Assembly: GCF_044360475.1 (NCBI RefSeq)
Contig: NZ_CP043494.1
Coordinates: 4,030,001-4,094,000, forward strand
DNA length: 64,000 bases
Origin: Archangium minus
GTDB taxonomy: Bacteria > Myxococcota > Myxococcia > Myxococcales > Myxococcaceae
Direction: 5' to 3'
In this document: positions 1-10,006 of the stretch, piece after piece
Layout: each line of letters begins with the position of its first letter
Position numbering within the stretch: position 1 is the first letter of the stretch
Notes under the pieces: model-generated
Seen by the model: the letters and a program-made list of their open reading frames with translations, nothing else
Database searches by the model: none
Told to the model about the DNA's origin: nothing
Translations under genes and position numbers: made by a program

Positions 1-12
1 CTCGTGCTGCGT

Positions 13-1947
13 TCAACCGCGGGCGGCGAGCACCTCGCGCGTCACCGCCAGCAAGGCACGCGCATTGAAGGGTTTTTCTACCCGGCGGTTGGGCACCCGC
101 TCCAGGAAAGTTTTGGCTTGAGGTGTGAAGGCCCCTCCCGTGAGGAAGATGATCCGGCCAATCAGATCCGGCCTCAGCCGTTGCAGCGCGGCGTGGAAGT
201 CCATCCCGCTCATCCGCGGCATCATCAAATCACACAGGATGAGGTCGAAGTGCGCTCCTGCTTCCAGCTGCGGCAGCGCCTCGGCCGCCAGCGTGGTGAG
301 CACGACATCGTGGTGGGGTCTCAGAATCCGCTCCAGCGCTGAGCACAGCATCGGCTCGTCGTCGATGACCAGCACACGGCCCCGTGGTCCCTCGGTGACG
401 GTCGTGGGGATCGGCTCCGGTACGTACGGCTCCTCCGCTGTGGTGGCCGCCGGCAGCAGCACCTGGAAGGTTGAGCCCCGCCCCAGGTCGCTGCGGACGT
501 GCAGCTCCCCGCCCATGGCGGTGATGAGGTTGTGGCAGATGGACAGGCCCAGCCCGGTGCCCACTCCTGGCGGCTTGGTGGTGAAGAAGGGATCGAAGAT
601 GCGGCCTATCAACTCGGGCGCGATGCCCATCCCCGTATCCGAGACCTCCACTGCCACCTGCCCGGGCCCCGCCATGCGCGTGAGCACACGGATCTCATGG
701 TGCTCCGAGTCGCCATCAGAGGGGAGCGCCTGTGCCGCATTGACCAGCAGGTTGAGGAACACCTGGCCCAGGCGTGAGTCGTTGCCTCGCACCAGGGGCA
801 CGTCCTCCCCGTACTCCTTCACCAGCCGCGCGCGCTGGCGGATCTCCCCGGCTGCCAGGTTGATCGTCGAGTCCAACACCTTCTTCACGTCCACTGCCCG
901 GACGGACTCCTGGGTCTCTCGTGAGAAGGTTTTGAGATCTCTGACGATCGTCTGCACCCGGTCCGCGCCATGCAACGCCTCGCTGAGCGCGACGCACACC
1001 GACTTCAGCGGAGCCGACGGAGGGAGGCCTTCCACCGGCTCCTTGGGCCAGCGCTCCAGCTGACGGACCAGCTCCTCGTGCGCGTAACCGAGGTTCGCCG
1101 TGACGTAGGCCAGCGGGTTGTTGATTTCATGCGCCACGCCTGCGGCCAGCGTGCCCACCGAGGCCATCCGGTCCGCCAGCAGCAGCCTGTCCTGCAGCTG
1201 CTTGCGCTCGGTCAGGTCCGCGAACATGGTCACGATGTGGGGCATGCCCGCGAACTCGGCGAGGCCCGCGAACATGAGCACGTGGCGCAGCTCCCCACTC
1301 TTCGTTCGCACCCGCGTCTCCACCCCGCGCAGTACGCCCTGCTGCCGGAAGAGCGCCGCCAACCGGTCGGGCTCCACAGGGCTCTCCCACAAATTCAGGT
1401 CGACCGGGGTGCGCCAGAGGAGCTCCTCGCGGGAGTAGCCGATCAGCCGGGTACAGGCATCGTTCACCTCGACGAAGGCGTCACCCTCTCGCGTGGTGAT
1501 GCAGGTGGGCACCGGGCTCTCCCGCAGCAGAATCGTCCCCAGTCCGTCCAGCGAGAGGTTCGCCGGCGGAGTCTCTGGCCGTCGCGTCGACTTGCGCTCG
1601 GCCAGGCGCAGCCGCAGCGTGGCCGAGGCCTCGTCCAGCGGCAGCAGCAGGAAGTCATCCGCTCCGGACTCGAGCACGGGCCACATTCGCTCCATCTGCT
1701 CGGGGCGGGCGACCAGGAGAATGGTGGCTCGTGTTCCGCGTGGACTGGCCCGGAGCGCACGCACGAGCACGACGCGCTCTCCCGCATCGTCCATTCCCAC
1801 CAGCACGAGCGGGTAGGGGGACAGGTGGAAGGCCGTGACGGCCGCTTCGTCGTCTCCTGCCCGCGTCGGGGTCATTCCGAGCTGCCGGAGCAGGAACTCC
1901 ACGGGCGAGAGATCAATGCTCCCGGATGGAACCAGCAGGGCCCGCAT
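13..1947 (-). CDS. Hybrid sensor histidine kinase / response regulator
   Basis: Cytoplasmic two-component kinase of 644 residues. Order: a receiver-like domain (about 1-115), a PAS domain (about 140-255), HisKA with the phosphoacceptor His in AAGVAHEINNP (about 271), HATPase_c with N box (NLLVNAAQAL), G1 (DTGMGI), F box (FDPFFTTK) and G2 (GTGLGLSICHN), and a C-terminal receiver (about 527-640). The C-terminal receiver keeps the DD pair (VLVIDDEP), the phosphorylatable Asp (ILCDLMMP), Thr (FLTGG) and Lys (EKPF). The N-terminal receiver has VLVGMDD where the phospho-Asp is expected, so it is probably a pseudo-receiver. No membrane segment is visible. The ATG has GAGG five bases upstream. The gene is monocistronic as seen and its target is unknown. 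Family and domain order are clear; the pseudo-receiver call is inference. Confidence 0.93.
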   Translation of the reverse strand: MRALLVPSGSIDLSPVEFLLRQLGMTPTRAGDDEAAVTAFHLSPYPLVLVGMDDAGERVVLVRALRASPRGTRATILLVARPEQMERMWPVLESGADDFLLLPLDEASATLRLRLAERKSTRRPETPPANLSLDGLGTILLRESPVPTCITTREGDAFVEVNDACTRLIGYSREELLWRTPVDLNLWESPVEPDRLAALFRQQGVLRGVETRVRTKSGELRHVLMFAGLAEFAGMPHIVTMFADLTERKQLQDRLLLADRMASVGTLAAGVAHEINNPLAYVTANLGYAHEELVRQLERWPKEPVEGLPPSAPLKSVCVALSEALHGADRVQTIVRDLKTFSRETQESVRAVDVKKVLDSTINLAAGEIRQRARLVKEYGEDVPLVRGNDSRLGQVFLNLLVNAAQALPSDGDSEHHEIRVLTRMAGPGQVAVEVSDTGMGIAPELIGRIFDPFFTTKPPGVGTGLGLSICHNLITAMGGELHVRSDLGRGSTFQVLLPAATTAEEPYVPEPIPTTVTEGPRGRVLVIDDEPMLCSALERILRPHHDVVLTTLAAEALPQLEAGAHFDLILCDLMMPRMSGMDFHAALQRLRPDLIGRIIFLTGGAFTPQAKTFLERVPNRRVEKPFNARALLAVTREVLAARG

Positions 1948-2103
1948 GTGCGCCTCGAGGTGGTGCCGTGTGACACCCCTGTCTTACTACGGGCAGGCAC
2001 GAGCCCCGACGGTGGGGGCCCTCTCTGGGCTCTTCCGGGTGGGACTGTTGCCCAGGGAGTCATGGAATCAAGGAATTCCAAGGAGAACTCCCGAGGTGGC
2101 ACC

Positions 2104-3096
2104 TCACTGGAGGTAGGTTTTGGGGGCCGAGATGCGCGCGAAGGCAGCCTGGGCCTGGAGCCAGCGGTCGATGACCTGGAGCAGGCCGTCGAACGTATCG
2201 CGCAACGCCCAGGCGCACGCGTCGGCGCTGTCGAGCCGTGCGCAGCGCTGGAGCCCCTCGCGCAGGGCGAACTGGGCGCCAGGGCAGTCCGAGCGTTCTA
2301 GGAGGAGCCGCTCGGTTGTCCGCTTGTAGATGCGGTAACACGCCTCTGGGTCTCCGCGGTTGTAGGCGGGGGCTCCGAGCTGGATGGCCTCCATGATGGC
2401 GAGGGCGATCTCCTCGACACCATCCGTGGCGCACCCCTCCAGCAGCGAGAGCGGGTGCGTGGGCACCTGCCGCTCGCGAGAGGCCGCGGGCCTGGCCACG
2501 GCGAGCGCGGAGAGCGGCTGCGTCCCGGGCTGCTCCAGCAGGGGCACCACGTAGCGCGAGGGGATGACGATGGTGACCGGACGCCCATCCGCGAAGGCGC
2601 ATGTGGCCACGCCCACCAGTGCGCCCATGGCATCCATCACCGGACTGCCCGAGGCATCCTCCGGCAGCGAGGCCTCCAGCTCGAAGAAGGTGAGGGACTC
2701 GTCGAGCACCTGCACGGCATGGACCCGCGTCTCCATGAGTCCCAGCATGCCGCCGCCGGCGGGCAGGAGGATGAAGAGCGCATCGCCCTCGGACGGGCTC
2801 GCACCGCCATCGAATCGCAGGGCCTCCACGTCGTGTGTGGGCAGCTTCAACACGGCCAGGTCCCGCTTCTCGTCGAGGGCGACCACTTGCTCCACCCGCA
2901 GGAGCTGCTCGTCGGCGAGCAGGACGTGGATCTCCTCGGCGCCCGCCACCACGTGCAGATTGGTGACGAGCAGACCGTGGGGCGCGGCGACGAAGCCGAC
3001 TCCCTGTCGGCTCGGCATCTCCAGGATGGCGAGGGAGGGGGCTGCCCGGGCGGCGACCGCGCGAGCGGTGGTGAGATCGGTGTCGACGGTCAACAT
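2104..3096 (-). CDS. Trypsin-like serine protease domain protein
   Basis: 330-residue protein whose N-terminal half is a chymotrypsin-fold protease. The putative triad is His48 in TNLHVV, Asp79 in KRDLAVLKL and Ser149 in EDASGSPV, a divergent form of GNSGGP. The C-terminal half (about 210-330) is helical and not recognised. It has no PDZ domain and no signal peptide, so it is probably cytoplasmic, unlike classical DegP. The start at MLTVDTDL was chosen because AGGAG lies six bases upstream; a longer reading to 3168 lacks this. It is downstream of the P450 gene on the same strand with about 105 bp between. Substrate unknown. The unusual Ser motif leaves some doubt about activity. Confidence 0.82.
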   Translation of the reverse strand: MLTVDTDLTTARAVAARAAPSLAILEMPSRQGVGFVAAPHGLLVTNLHVVAGAEEIHVLLADEQLLRVEQVVALDEKRDLAVLKLPTHDVEALRFDGGASPSEGDALFILLPAGGGMLGLMETRVHAVQVLDESLTFFELEASLPEDASGSPVMDAMGALVGVATCAFADGRPVTIVIPSRYVVPLLEQPGTQPLSALAVARPAASRERQVPTHPLSLLEGCATDGVEEIALAIMEAIQLGAPAYNRGDPEACYRIYKRTTERLLLERSDCPGAQFALREGLQRCARLDSADACAWALRDTFDGLLQVIDRWLQAQAAFARISAPKTYLQ

Positions 3097-3201
3097 GGGG
3101 GTCTCCTGCTTCCCTTCACCATGGACACGCCCACCGAACCGGGCAGCAGCGGCACTGGAATGAACCAACGGAGGCAGGGCAGGCAGGCGACCCCCAAAGC
3201 C

Positions 3202-4395
3202 TCAGGGGAGGTGCGCCACGAGCGGCAGCTGCGCGAGGCCCCGCATCACGAGCGAGGCATTCCACTCAATGGAGCCTTCCCCGGGCGTCAGCCTCGCGAA
3301 GCGGGCGAGCAGCTCCTCCAGGGCCACCCGGACCTCCATCCGTGCGAGCTGGGCCCCCAGGCAGAAGTGGATGCCATGGCCGAAGGGCAGGTTCTGCGGT
3401 CCGGGGCGCTCCATGTCGAAGCGATCTGGATCGGGGATGGCGGCCTCGTCCCGGTTGGCCGAGGCGATCAACAACAGAATCCGCGAGCCCTGGGGAATCC
3501 GTACGCCGCCGAGCTCCACCTCGTCGGTGTTCATCCGGAACAGCCCGTGTGCCGGGCCACTGTGCCGCAGCATCTCGTCGATGAAGCGGGGAATGAGTGT
3601 GGGCTGCGCGCGCAGCCGCGCCATCAGCTCCGGCTGCTCCTGGAACATCAGGGCACAGGAGCTCAGCAGGTGAGCGGCCGTCTCCAGGGCGCCGATGAGG
3701 AGCAGGAACAGGAAGCCCATCAAATCCGTATCCGACAGGGACTCGCCGTCCACCTGGGCCCGCAGCAGGTCACTCACCAGGTCGTCACGCGGCTCACGCC
3801 TGCGTGCCTCCAGCACCTCATTGAAGTGCGACCGGGTCTCGGCCACCGCCCTGTGGATCTCCTGCTGCCGCTGCGTGTCCTCTGGGCGGATGCTGGTGAA
3901 CTCGCCGTAGACATCCGACCAGGACTTGATGATCGGATGGAGAGAACGGGGGAGGCCCACCAGCTCTCCGAAGACGGCGATCGGCACCCAGATGGAGAAG
4001 GCGTCCACGAAGTTCACGGAGCGGCCCACGGGCAGTGAGGCGACGACCTGGTGGGCCACTTCGCGGATACGTGGCTCCAGGCGGGAGACCATGGAGGCGC
4101 CGAAGGCTCGGTTGACGAGCGCGCGCAGCCGGGTGTGGCGCGGCGGGTCCATGACGAGCATGGAGTCCGCCAGCGGGTAGTCGGATTTCCAGGACGGGCG
4201 GTAGGTCCGTCGGATGCCCTCCGAGGAGAAGAGCTGCGGGTTCTTCATCGCCGTGAGCACGTCTGCTTGGCGAGCCACGACCCAAATGCCACCCGGATCC
4301 ACCTGAGTCACGGGCGCGTTGCGGCGTAGCTCGGCGTAGACAGGGTAGGGGTTGGCCCGTACTTCGGGGTCAAGCAGGTTCAAGCGGTTGCTCAT
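3202..4395 (-). CDS. Cytochrome P450
   Basis: 397-residue soluble bacterial class I P450, the usual length. The haem-thiolate loop is FGHGIHFCLGAQLARME with the Cys ligand near residue 345. The K-helix ExxR is EMLR, and the I-helix reads LLIGALETAAHL, where the Glu-Thr pair matches the oxygen-activating position. The start at MSNRLNLLDPEV gives the normal length; a longer reading to 4533 would add a proline-rich, non-P450 extension. No ferredoxin, ferredoxin reductase or biosynthetic genes adjoin it, so redox partners must come from elsewhere and the substrate cannot be inferred. It is divergent from uvrA with a 195-bp gap. Confidence 0.93.
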   Translation of the reverse strand: MSNRLNLLDPEVRANPYPVYAELRRNAPVTQVDPGGIWVVARQADVLTAMKNPQLFSSEGIRRTYRPSWKSDYPLADSMLVMDPPRHTRLRALVNRAFGASMVSRLEPRIREVAHQVVASLPVGRSVNFVDAFSIWVPIAVFGELVGLPRSLHPIIKSWSDVYGEFTSIRPEDTQRQQEIHRAVAETRSHFNEVLEARRREPRDDLVSDLLRAQVDGESLSDTDLMGFLFLLLIGALETAAHLLSSCALMFQEQPELMARLRAQPTLIPRFIDEMLRHSGPAHGLFRMNTDEVELGGVRIPQGSRILLLIASANRDEAAIPDPDRFDMERPGPQNLPFGHGIHFCLGAQLARMEVRVALEELLARFARLTPGEGSIEWNASLVMRGLAQLPLVAHLP

Positions 4396-4551
4396 CGGGT
4401 GTATCTCGCGATGTGGAGTTGGTGAGGAGCAACCCCATGCTAATGCAGTTAGTGCTCCGAGGGCCGGCTGGTTTGGCGCGCTCTGCGGCCGATCATTATG
4501 GGGCAAGGCAGCTTGCCTGTTTTGTGGTTCCATCCCACGTGAAGGATTCCG

Positions 4552-4579
4552 TTGGCGAGCCTGACTTCTGCCGTTAAAT
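4552..4579 (+). promoter_or_regulatory. Possible sigma-70-type promoter before uvrA
   Basis: TTGGCG at 4552-4557 and TTAAAT at 4574-4579 are 16 bases apart, each 4 of 6 to the consensus. A transcript would begin about 5 bases before the ATG at 4591, so it would be almost leaderless. The same TTG at 4552 follows AAGGA by five bases and could instead be a start codon giving 13 extra residues. Both readings cannot be right for the same transcript. Weak evidence. Confidence 0.25.
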
Positions 4580-4590
4580 CAGCGCTCCCC

Positions 4591-7500
4591 ATGCATAAGA
4601 CGCACCTCGTTGGCGCTCGGACCCACAATCTCCAGTCTCTCTCCGTGGACCTCGCCGAAGGTGAGCTGGTTTGCCTCACCGGAGTCTCAGGTTCTGGTAA
4701 GTCGAGTCTCGCGCTCGATACTCTTTATGCCGAGGGACAGCGTCGTTTCGTTGAGAGCTTTAGCCCGTATGCCCGCCAATTCCTCGAGCGGCTAGAGCGG
4801 CCCCCGATGGACAACCTGGAGCCCGTGGCCGCGGGCGTTGCGGTGGATCGCCGCGCGCCGGTGAAGAGCTCGCGCTCCACCGTGGCCACGCTGGCCGACG
4901 TTGAGGCGTACCTGTCTGCCCTCTTCACCCGCGAGGCCATGCCGGTGTGCTCGACGTGCGGGGTGGAGGCGGTGCGCACCGACGCGCGTGTGGCTGCCAC
5001 GGCGACGCTCGCCGCCGAGCCTGACGCGCTGGCCGTGCTGGCCTTTCCCCTGCGTATCGCGGACACCGCCGAGTTCCTCGACGTGCGTGCCCGGCTTCTC
5101 AAAGAGGGCTTCCACCGGTTGGTGGTGCAGGGAGAGGTGCGCGAGTTGGAGTCGCTGCGGCCGAGCGAGGCCACTGACTCCGCCGGTGTGGCGCACGTGG
5201 TGGTGGACCGGGTGAAGCTGGCCCAGGGGCAGCTCGGCCGGGTGACGGCGGCGCTGGAGTCGGCCTGGGCGATGGGCAACGGCGAGGCGGTGGCCTTCAC
5301 CCCTTCGGGCACTCGGCGCATCCGGCGTGGGCTGGTGTGCCCCCAGTGCTCGCGTGAGTTCGAGCAGGCCCGCCCCGGGCTCTTCAGCTACCAGTCGCCC
5401 ACCGGTGCTTGCCCCACGTGCCGGGGCTTCGGCCGCACCATTGGTATCGACTGGGACAAGGTGGTGCCCAACCCGGGGCTGAGCCTGGAGAAGGGCGCCA
5501 TCCGTCCGTGGTCGGGCAAGACGTCCGAGTGGGAGCGGAAGATGTTGTTCCGCTACGCGCGGGAGCAAGGCATTCCGCTGGACAAGCCCTGGGGGCAGCT
5601 CACCCCGGCGCAGCGGGAGCAGGTGCTGGAGGGCGAGGGCGACTACGACGGCGGCCGTGTCTACCCGGGCGTGCGTGCGTGGTTCCGCTGGATGGAGAGC
5701 CGCACGTACAAGATGCACGTGCGTGTGCTGCTCTCGCGTTACCGGGCCTATTCGCTGTGCGAGAGCTGCAAGGGCGCTCGCCTCAACGAGTCCGCGCGGG
5801 CGTGGCGGGTGGGCGGGTTGGATCTGGCAGCGTGGCACGGGCTGGAGTTGTCGGATGCGCGCGCACGCCTGGACGCCCTGCGCACCCATACGGGTCAGGG
5901 CGAGCTGGCACGGCGCGAGCTGGCCAACCGCCTCGGTTACCTGGAGCGGGTGGGCCTGGGCTACCTCACGTTGGACAGGCCCGCGCGCACGCTGTCCGGC
6001 GGTGAGGCGCAGCGCGTGTCCCTCACCGCGGCGCTGGGGACCTCGCTGACGGGGGCGCTGTTCGTCCTGGACGAGCCCACCGTGGGCCTGCACCCCGCCG
6101 ATGTGGGTCCCCTGACCGGCGCCATGGCCGAGCTGGCCACCCGGGGCAACATCGCGCTCGTCATCGAGCATGATCCGCTCGTCATCCGCTCCGCGCACCG
6201 CGTGCTGGAGCTGGGGCCAGGGGCTGGCAAGCATGGAGGAAGGCTGTGCTTCGATGGCACACCGCAGGCGTTGGCGAAGCGCGCGGATCTGCCTACCGGC
6301 CGGTTGCTCACGGGGACCGGGGAGGAGAAGCGCACGCCGCGCGAGCGGACCGGTGAGCTGGTGGTGCGCAATGCTCGGGCCCATAACCTCCAGGGGGTCT
6401 CCGTGCGCGTGCCGCTGGGCGTGCTGTGCGCCATCACGGGCCCCAGCGGCTCGGGCAAGAGCACCCTGATGGACGAGGTGCTGTATCGCCACCTCGGGCG
6501 CGCGCTGGGCGAGAAGGATGTGGAGGCGCCCGGCGAGGCGGACGGCGTGGACGGGCTGGAGGCCGTGGAGCGCGTCACCTTCGTGGACCAGTCGCCGCTG
6601 GGGCGGACCTCGCGCGGCAACGCGGCCACGTACACCAAGGCGTGGGACAGGCTTCGCGAGCGCTTCGCCTCCGAGCCCGAGGCCGAGGTGCGGGGCCTGA
6701 CCTCCGCGCACTTCTCCTTCAACGTGGACAAGGGGCGCTGCGAGGCCTGCTCGGGCGAGGGCTACGAGACGGTGGAGATGCAGTTCCTCGCGGATGTCTC
6801 CCTGCTGTGCCCTGTGTGCCGAGGCCGCCGCTTCAAGGAGGAGGTGCTGGCCATCCGGCACCACGGGCTCTCCGTGGCGGAGGTGCTGGAGCTGACCGTG
6901 GACGAGGTTCTGGAGCGCTTCGCCGACGACAAGCCGCTGGCGCGTGCGCTCGGGCCCGTGTCCCGGCTGGGCCTGGGGTACCTGCCCCTCGGCCAGCCCC
7001 TGTCCACCCTCTCCGGTGGCGAGGCCCAGCGCCTCAAGCTGGCGCGAGCCCTGGCCAGTGAGGCGAAGGGCTCGCTCTTCCTCATCGACGAGCCGAGCGC
7101 CGGTCTGCACGACGCGGACGTGCGCCAGGTGCTCGCCGCCCTGCATGAGTTGGTGGAGCGCGGCGCGAGTGTCGTCGTGGTGGACCATGACCTCGTCGTG
7201 ATGCGGGGCGCGGATTGGATCATCGACCTGGGACCGGGCGGCGGTCGCAACGGCGGGCGCCTGGTGGCCGAGGGCACGCCGGAGCAGCTCATCGCCCGGG
7301 GCGAGGGCCTCACCGCGGCGGCGCTGCGCGGGACGTTGGGCGAGCCGGTGGTGCCGGGTAGGCGTGGCAAGGGCCCGGCGGAGGTGCCTCCCGCCATCGA
7401 GGTGGAGCACGCGCGCGAGCACAACCTGCAGGAGGTGTCCTGCCGGATTCCACTCGGGAAGATGACGGTGGTGACGGGACCAAGCGGCTCGGGGAAGAGC

Positions 7501-9894
7501 TCGCTCGTGTTCGACGTGGTGTTCGCCGAGGGCCAGCGGCGCTTCCTGGAGACGCTGACGCCGTACGCGCGCCAGTTCCTCCCCACCATGCCGCGCCCGG
7601 ACGTGGAGCGCATCAGCAGCATTCCGCCCTCCGTGGCGCTGGAGCAGCGGACCTCTCGCGCTGGCGCCACCAGCACGGTGGCCACCGTCACCGAGGTGGC
7701 CCACTACCTGCGTCTCCTCTTTGCCAAGCTGGGGCAGCCCCACTGCCCGCGTGACGGCGAGCCCATCGCCTCCACCACGCCCGAGGTCCTCTATGCGCAG
7801 CTCACCGCCATGAAGGGGGATGGCACGGTGCTCGCGCCGGCCGTGCGAGCGCGCAAGGGCACGTACTTGGATGTCTTCACCGCCGCCGCGCGCGCGGGCA
7901 TCGAGACGGCCATCGCCGACGGGAAGGTGGTCTCCACCGACCAGCCGCCGCAGCTCGTGAAGTCGCGCGAGCACGACATCGACCTCGTCATGTACCAGGG
8001 CAAGCTGGCGAAGCTGCCGCGCGAGGTCTTCGACAAGGCCCTCACCTGGGGCAAGGGCGCGCTGAAGGTGCGTGCCGGCGGCAACAAGGAGACGCTCCTG
8101 TCCAGCGAGCGCACCTGCCCCGTCTGCGGCTTCTCCGTTCCGGAGATGGATCCGCGGTGGTTCTCCTTCAACACGAAGCAGGGCCGGTGCGTGGACTGCG
8201 AGGGCACGGGCGTGGAGGGCGGCGCCGAGGCGCTGGCCGAGGGCCGTTCCGACGCATGCCGCACCTGCGAGGGCTCGCGCCTGGAGCCGGTGCCTCGCGC
8301 CGTGAAGCTGGAGGGCCTGCGCTACCACGAAGTGGTGCAGCAGTCCGTCACCGCCGCGCTGGCGCGAGTGCGCGAGTGGAAGTTCCGCGGAGACCGGGCG
8401 CTGCTCGGCGAGCCGTCCCGCCAGGAGCTGCTGCGGCGCATGGAGTTCCTGGATCGCGTGGGACTGGGCTACCTGTCGCTGGACCGGAACGCGTCCACGC
8501 TCTCGGGTGGCGAGATGCAACGGCTGCGGCTGTCCGCGCAGTTGGGCGCGGGCCTCACCGGCGCGATGTACGTGCTGGACGAGCCCACCATTGGCCTGCA
8601 CCCGCGCGACACCCACCGGCTGTTGTCCAACCTGCGCGCGCTGGTGGACACCGGCTCCACGGTGTTGGTGGTGGAGCACGACACGGACACCATCCGTGCG
8701 GCGGATCACCTGCTCGAGTTGGGGCCCACCGGAGGCCGAGGTGGCGGACGCATCCTCGCCGAAGGCCCGCCCGAGAAGGTGCTGCAGATGGAGGATGCGC
8801 CCACTGCCCGTGCGCTCCGTGAGCCCGCCGTGCTGGCCGCCACGCCCCGGGGCGCCCCGGAGAAGTGGATCGAGCTGAAGGACGCCCGCGCCAACAACCT
8901 GAAGGGTGTGGACCTGCGCATCCCCGTGGGGCGGCTCACCGTGGTGTCGGGTGTGTCGGGCTCGGGGAAGAGCACCCTGGTTCGTCAGGTGCTGTACCCG
9001 GCCCTGCGTGAGAAGCTCGGGCTGGTGACGACGCGCCCGGGGCCCTTCAAGTCCCTGATGGGAACGGAGGCCATCCGCCGTGTGCTGGCCGTGGACCAGT
9101 CGCCCATCGGACGCACGCCGCGCTCAGTGCCGGCCACCTTCCTGGGGCTCTGGGACGAGCTGCGCCGAGCCTTCGCCGCGACTCCCGAGGCGAAGCTGCG
9201 CGGCTTCAGCCCCGCGCGGTTCTCGTTCAACACCGCGTCGGGGGGCCGATGCACGGCGTGCGAGGGGCAAGGGGCCATCTCTCACGAGATGTCCTTCCTC
9301 CCGGACGTGGTCACCCCCTGTGAGGCCTGCGGTGGGGCGCGCTTCGACGCGGCCACGCTTGAGGTGCGCTACCACGGGTTGACCATCGGTGACGTGCTGC
9401 GCCTGTCGGCGGACGAGGCCAAGGATGTGTTTCATGCACTGCCCAAGGTGGCCGCGCCGCTGTCCTGCCTGTCGGACCTGGGCGTGGGCTACCTGCAGCT
9501 CGGGCAAGGGTCGAACACGCTGTCCGGCGGCGAGGCGCAGCGGTTGAAGCTGGCCGCGGAGCTCACCGCGTCCACGCGTCACGAGCCCACGCTGTACGTG
9601 CTCGACGAGCCCACCACGGGCCTGCACCTGGGGGATGTGTCGAAGCTGATCGCCTTCCTGCGCAGGCTGGTGGACCGTGGGGACACGCTGGTGGTCATCG
9701 AGCACCACCCGAGTGTCATCGCCTCGGCGGACCACGTGGTGGAGCTGGGGCCGGAAGGCGGCGAGGCGGGCGGGAGCATCGTGGCGGAGGGGACACCCCA
9801 AGAAGTCGCGCGGCTAAAGACGGCCACGGGCCGGGTGCTCAAGTCGCTGTTCGCCGCGGAGGAGCCAGCCCGGAAGGTGGCGCGGGGGCGGTGA
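4591..9894 (+). CDS. uvrA: Tandem (double-length) excinuclease ABC subunit UvrA
   Basis: 1767 residues, about twice the normal UvrA length. Two complete UvrA units are fused head to tail (about 1-920 and 935-1767). Each has two ATPase sites: four Walker A loops (GVSGSGKSS, GPSGSGKST, GPSGSGKSS, GVSGSGKST), four signatures (LSGGEAQR three times, LSGGEMQR once) and four Walker B segments (LDEPTVGLH, IDEPSAGLH, LDEPTIGLH, LDEPTTGLH). The CxxC pairs of the zinc modules are present in both units. UvrA normally dimerises to scan DNA and load UvrB, so the fusion would be a covalent pseudo-dimer with four sites that all look intact. Start: ATG 4591 gives the canonical UvrA N-terminus; a TTG at 4552 has a better Shine-Dalgarno. 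It may supplement a normal-length UvrA elsewhere in the genome. Confidence 0.95.
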   Translation: MHKTHLVGARTHNLQSLSVDLAEGELVCLTGVSGSGKSSLALDTLYAEGQRRFVESFSPYARQFLERLERPPMDNLEPVAAGVAVDRRAPVKSSRSTVATLADVEAYLSALFTREAMPVCSTCGVEAVRTDARVAATATLAAEPDALAVLAFPLRIADTAEFLDVRARLLKEGFHRLVVQGEVRELESLRPSEATDSAGVAHVVVDRVKLAQGQLGRVTAALESAWAMGNGEAVAFTPSGTRRIRRGLVCPQCSREFEQARPGLFSYQSPTGACPTCRGFGRTIGIDWDKVVPNPGLSLEKGAIRPWSGKTSEWERKMLFRYAREQGIPLDKPWGQLTPAQREQVLEGEGDYDGGRVYPGVRAWFRWMESRTYKMHVRVLLSRYRAYSLCESCKGARLNESARAWRVGGLDLAAWHGLELSDARARLDALRTHTGQGELARRELANRLGYLERVGLGYLTLDRPARTLSGGEAQRVSLTAALGTSLTGALFVLDEPTVGLHPADVGPLTGAMAELATRGNIALVIEHDPLVIRSAHRVLELGPGAGKHGGRLCFDGTPQALAKRADLPTGRLLTGTGEEKRTPRERTGELVVRNARAHNLQGVSVRVPLGVLCAITGPSGSGKSTLMDEVLYRHLGRALGEKDVEAPGEADGVDGLEAVERVTFVDQSPLGRTSRGNAATYTKAWDRLRERFASEPEAEVRGLTSAHFSFNVDKGRCEACSGEGYETVEMQFLADVSLLCPVCRGRRFKEEVLAIRHHGLSVAEVLELTVDEVLERFADDKPLARALGPVSRLGLGYLPLGQPLSTLSGGEAQRLKLARALASEAKGSLFLIDEPSAGLHDADVRQVLAALHELVERGASVVVVDHDLVVMRGADWIIDLGPGGGRNGGRLVAEGTPEQLIARGEGLTAAALRGTLGEPVVPGRRGKGPAEVPPAIEVEHAREHNLQEVSCRIPLGKMTVVTGPSGSGKSSLVFDVVFAEGQRRFLETLTPYARQFLPTMPRPDVERISSIPPSVALEQRTSRAGATSTVATVTEVAHYLRLLFAKLGQPHCPRDGEPIASTTPEVLYAQLTAMKGDGTVLAPAVRARKGTYLDVFTAAARAGIETAIADGKVVSTDQPPQLVKSREHDIDLVMYQGKLAKLPREVFDKALTWGKGALKVRAGGNKETLLSSERTCPVCGFSVPEMDPRWFSFNTKQGRCVDCEGTGVEGGAEALAEGRSDACRTCEGSRLEPVPRAVKLEGLRYHEVVQQSVTAALARVREWKFRGDRALLGEPSRQELLRRMEFLDRVGLGYLSLDRNASTLSGGEMQRLRLSAQLGAGLTGAMYVLDEPTIGLHPRDTHRLLSNLRALVDTGSTVLVVEHDTDTIRAADHLLELGPTGGRGGGRILAEGPPEKVLQMEDAPTARALREPAVLAATPRGAPEKWIELKDARANNLKGVDLRIPVGRLTVVSGVSGSGKSTLVRQVLYPALREKLGLVTTRPGPFKSLMGTEAIRRVLAVDQSPIGRTPRSVPATFLGLWDELRRAFAATPEAKLRGFSPARFSFNTASGGRCTACEGQGAISHEMSFLPDVVTPCEACGGARFDAATLEVRYHGLTIGDVLRLSADEAKDVFHALPKVAAPLSCLSDLGVGYLQLGQGSNTLSGGEAQRLKLAAELTASTRHEPTLYVLDEPTTGLHLGDVSKLIAFLRRLVDRGDTLVVIEHHPSVIASADHVVELGPEGGEAGGSIVAEGTPQEVARLKTATGRVLKSLFAAEEPARKVARGR

Positions 9895-10006
9895 TGTGTG
9901 AGTTCGGAGGGGGAAGCAATCGTCGACTTCCTCGTTCGTAGGAGCCTAGGGGCTCGTTCGGCTGGAGTTTCCTCCAGGGCGTGCCCTAGAGTCGGATACG
10001 CCCCTC

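Noticed and set aside
4792..8709. A 1305-codon open frame on the minus strand
   Set aside because: It is the mirror of uvrA in GC-rich DNA; the protein is His/Arg/Ala low-complexity with no domain.
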